From the NCBI RefSeq assembly GCF_009827655.1, contig NZ_WTYV01000005.1, positions 248,001-312,000 of the forward strand: DNA of 64,000 bases. The letters run 5' to 3'. Origin of the DNA: Alteraurantiacibacter buctensis (lineage in GTDB: Bacteria; Pseudomonadota; Alphaproteobacteria; Sphingomonadales; Sphingomonadaceae). A model generated the notes under the pieces. It did no database searches, was not told the DNA's origin, and was given only the letters and a program-made list of their open reading frames with translations. This document shows positions 63,124 through 64,000 of this stretch, one piece after another. How positions within the stretch are numbered: the first letter of the stretch is position 1; each line of letters opens with the position of its first letter. A program made the translations under genes and the position numbers.

Positions 63124-64000
63124 TTGAACCACGCGGACGACCTGTCGGCACTCCTGCGCCCGGCCGGGCGGTGTTCGGGCAGCACGCCCGGGCAGACTTC
63201 GCCTCGTCCTATCCCGAAGGGCCGCACAAGCTGGTCCACGAGCTGAACGAGCATCCGCTGCTGGCGCTCGACGCCCTGGCCGAACTGGGCGAGGCGCTGC
63301 CGGATGCCAGCGTGGAATACAACCGGGGCGATCTGCCAGTGGGCATCACCGGCAAGCCCGGCCCCACCGGCCTCACCATCGGCCAGACGATCCGCAACAT
63401 CGCCACATCCAACAGCTGGGCCGCGCTCAAGAACATCGAGCAGGTGCCCACCTATGCCGCGCTGCTGCACGACCTGCTGGGCGAACTGCGCCCGATCATC
63501 GAACGCAAGACCGGCAGGATGATGAAACCGCAGGGCTTCATCTTCATCTCCAGCCCCGATGCGGTGACGCCGTACCACTTCGATCCGGAGCACAACATCC
63601 TGCTGCAACTGCGCGGCAGCAAGGTGATGACCGTGTTCCCGCCGGGGGACAGCCGCTTCGCCCCGGACGAGGTACATGAGACCTATCACCTGGGCGGCGC
63701 GCGCGAGTTGCGCTGGAACGAGGCGCTGGCGCGCGACGGGATGCCTTTCCAGCTTGCCCCGGGCGAAGCGCTCTACGTGCCGGTGATGGCGCCGCATTTC
63801 GTGCACAACGGCCCCGCCGTGTCGATCTCGCTGTCGATCACCTGGCGCAGCGAGTGGAGCTTTGCCGAGGCCGATGCCCGCGCCTTCAACGGCTTGCTGC
63901 GCCGCTGGGGCCTGCACCCGGCCCCGCCCCGACGTTGGCCACGCCGCAACCGCGCCAAGGCCCTGGCCTGGCGGCTGCTGCGGCGACTGCCGGGGGTGAA
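63120..64000 (+). CDS. Cupin-8/JmjC-like oxygenase domain protein, cut by window end
   Basis: An open frame of at least 293 codons continues past the right edge. The core TPYHFDPEHNILLQLRGSKVM gives the H-x-D pair of a JmjC/cupin-8 Fe(II)/2-oxoglutarate fold, and VMAPHFVHNG supplies the second His; FPPGDSRF and ALYVPVM are typical strands. Family members hydroxylate proteins or small molecules or act as regulators. The C-terminal part becomes very basic (RRWPRRNRAKALAWRLLRR). It is coupled to the CelD-like gene by a 4-base overlap. Confidence 0.8.
   Translation, partial: MIEPRGRPVGTPAPGRAVFGQHARADFASSYPEGPHKLVHELNEHPLLALDALAELGEALPDASVEYNRGDLPVGITGKPGPTGLTIGQTIRNIATSNSWAALKNIEQVPTYAALLHDLLGELRPIIERKTGRMMKPQGFIFISSPDAVTPYHFDPEHNILLQLRGSKVMTVFPPGDSRFAPDEVHETYHLGGARELRWNEALARDGMPFQLAPGEALYVPVMAPHFVHNGPAVSISLSITWRSEWSFAEADARAFNGLLRRWGLHPAPPRRWPRRNRAKALAWRLLRRLPGV

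Overview
The window is a dense, high-GC stretch of an alphaproteobacterial chromosome. Its gene content fits the Sphingomonadales, most likely an Erythrobacteraceae-type organism (inference from gene families; there is no rRNA to confirm it). Pointers are a CcrM-type methyltransferase, the pckA / ChvI-ChvG / HprK / RapZ / EIIA-Man / HPr cluster, an UrcA-family protein, DUF6152, a proline-rich TonB, the BolA / J-domain / CobS neighbourhood and a short-form HisG. I found no rRNA, tRNA, CRISPR array, insertion sequence, integrase or phage gene.

Layout. 0-12 kb: the truncated start of ccrM with a control region rich in GANTC sites, a sulfotransferase-like gene, an SDR, rnhB, a PQQ-type sugar dehydrogenase, a GNAT, the coupled trio DUF1285-NUDIX-cca, a DEAD-box helicase, a secreted duplicated-domain protein and parC. 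12-20 kb: a 2Fe-2S ferredoxin with two tandem cysteine desulfurases, an alpha/beta hydrolase, tonB, a DUF885 peptidase-like lipoprotein, small membrane proteins and a pair of paralogous acidic lipoproteins. 20-27 kb: pckA divergent from a two-component system and a regulatory PTS module. 27-37 kb: TrmH-type methyltransferase, rmuC, formate-THF ligase, a 17-cysteine copper-storage-like protein, cspA, def, recR, fmt, truA and an MDR oxidoreductase. 37-45 kb: UrcA, a class A PBP, a three-gene secreted operon (DUF6152, unknown, beta-propeller), PilZ, an M28 peptidase and cobS.

45.7-51.7 kb is the most accessory-looking part. A divergent HxlR-type regulator faces eight tightly packed genes: three VOC proteins, three GSTs, a DUF1428 protein and a secreted esterase. 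They look like one operon for handling an electrophile, and they lie between cobS and the J-domain/bolA genes that are commonly its neighbours in alphaproteobacteria. About 550 bp without a gene closes this block. 52-64 kb: J-domain protein, bolA-pirin, a lipoprotein, an FKBP isomerase, DUF2332, the overlapping chain hisG-hisD-nusB-thiL, a proton-pumping pyrophosphatase, and a coupled CelD-like GNAT / cupin (JmjC-like) pair cut by the window end.

Many genes are coupled by 4-base start/stop overlaps (ATGA, GTGA, TTGA), so operons can be read from the sequence. Intrinsic terminators are clear after several genes, and three kinds of intergenic palindrome are present. My best candidates for follow-up are the HxlR-VOC-GST operon with its 21-bp-spaced operator-like repeats, the DnaA-box/GANTC control region of ccrM, and the histidine-rich insertion in peptide deformylase.
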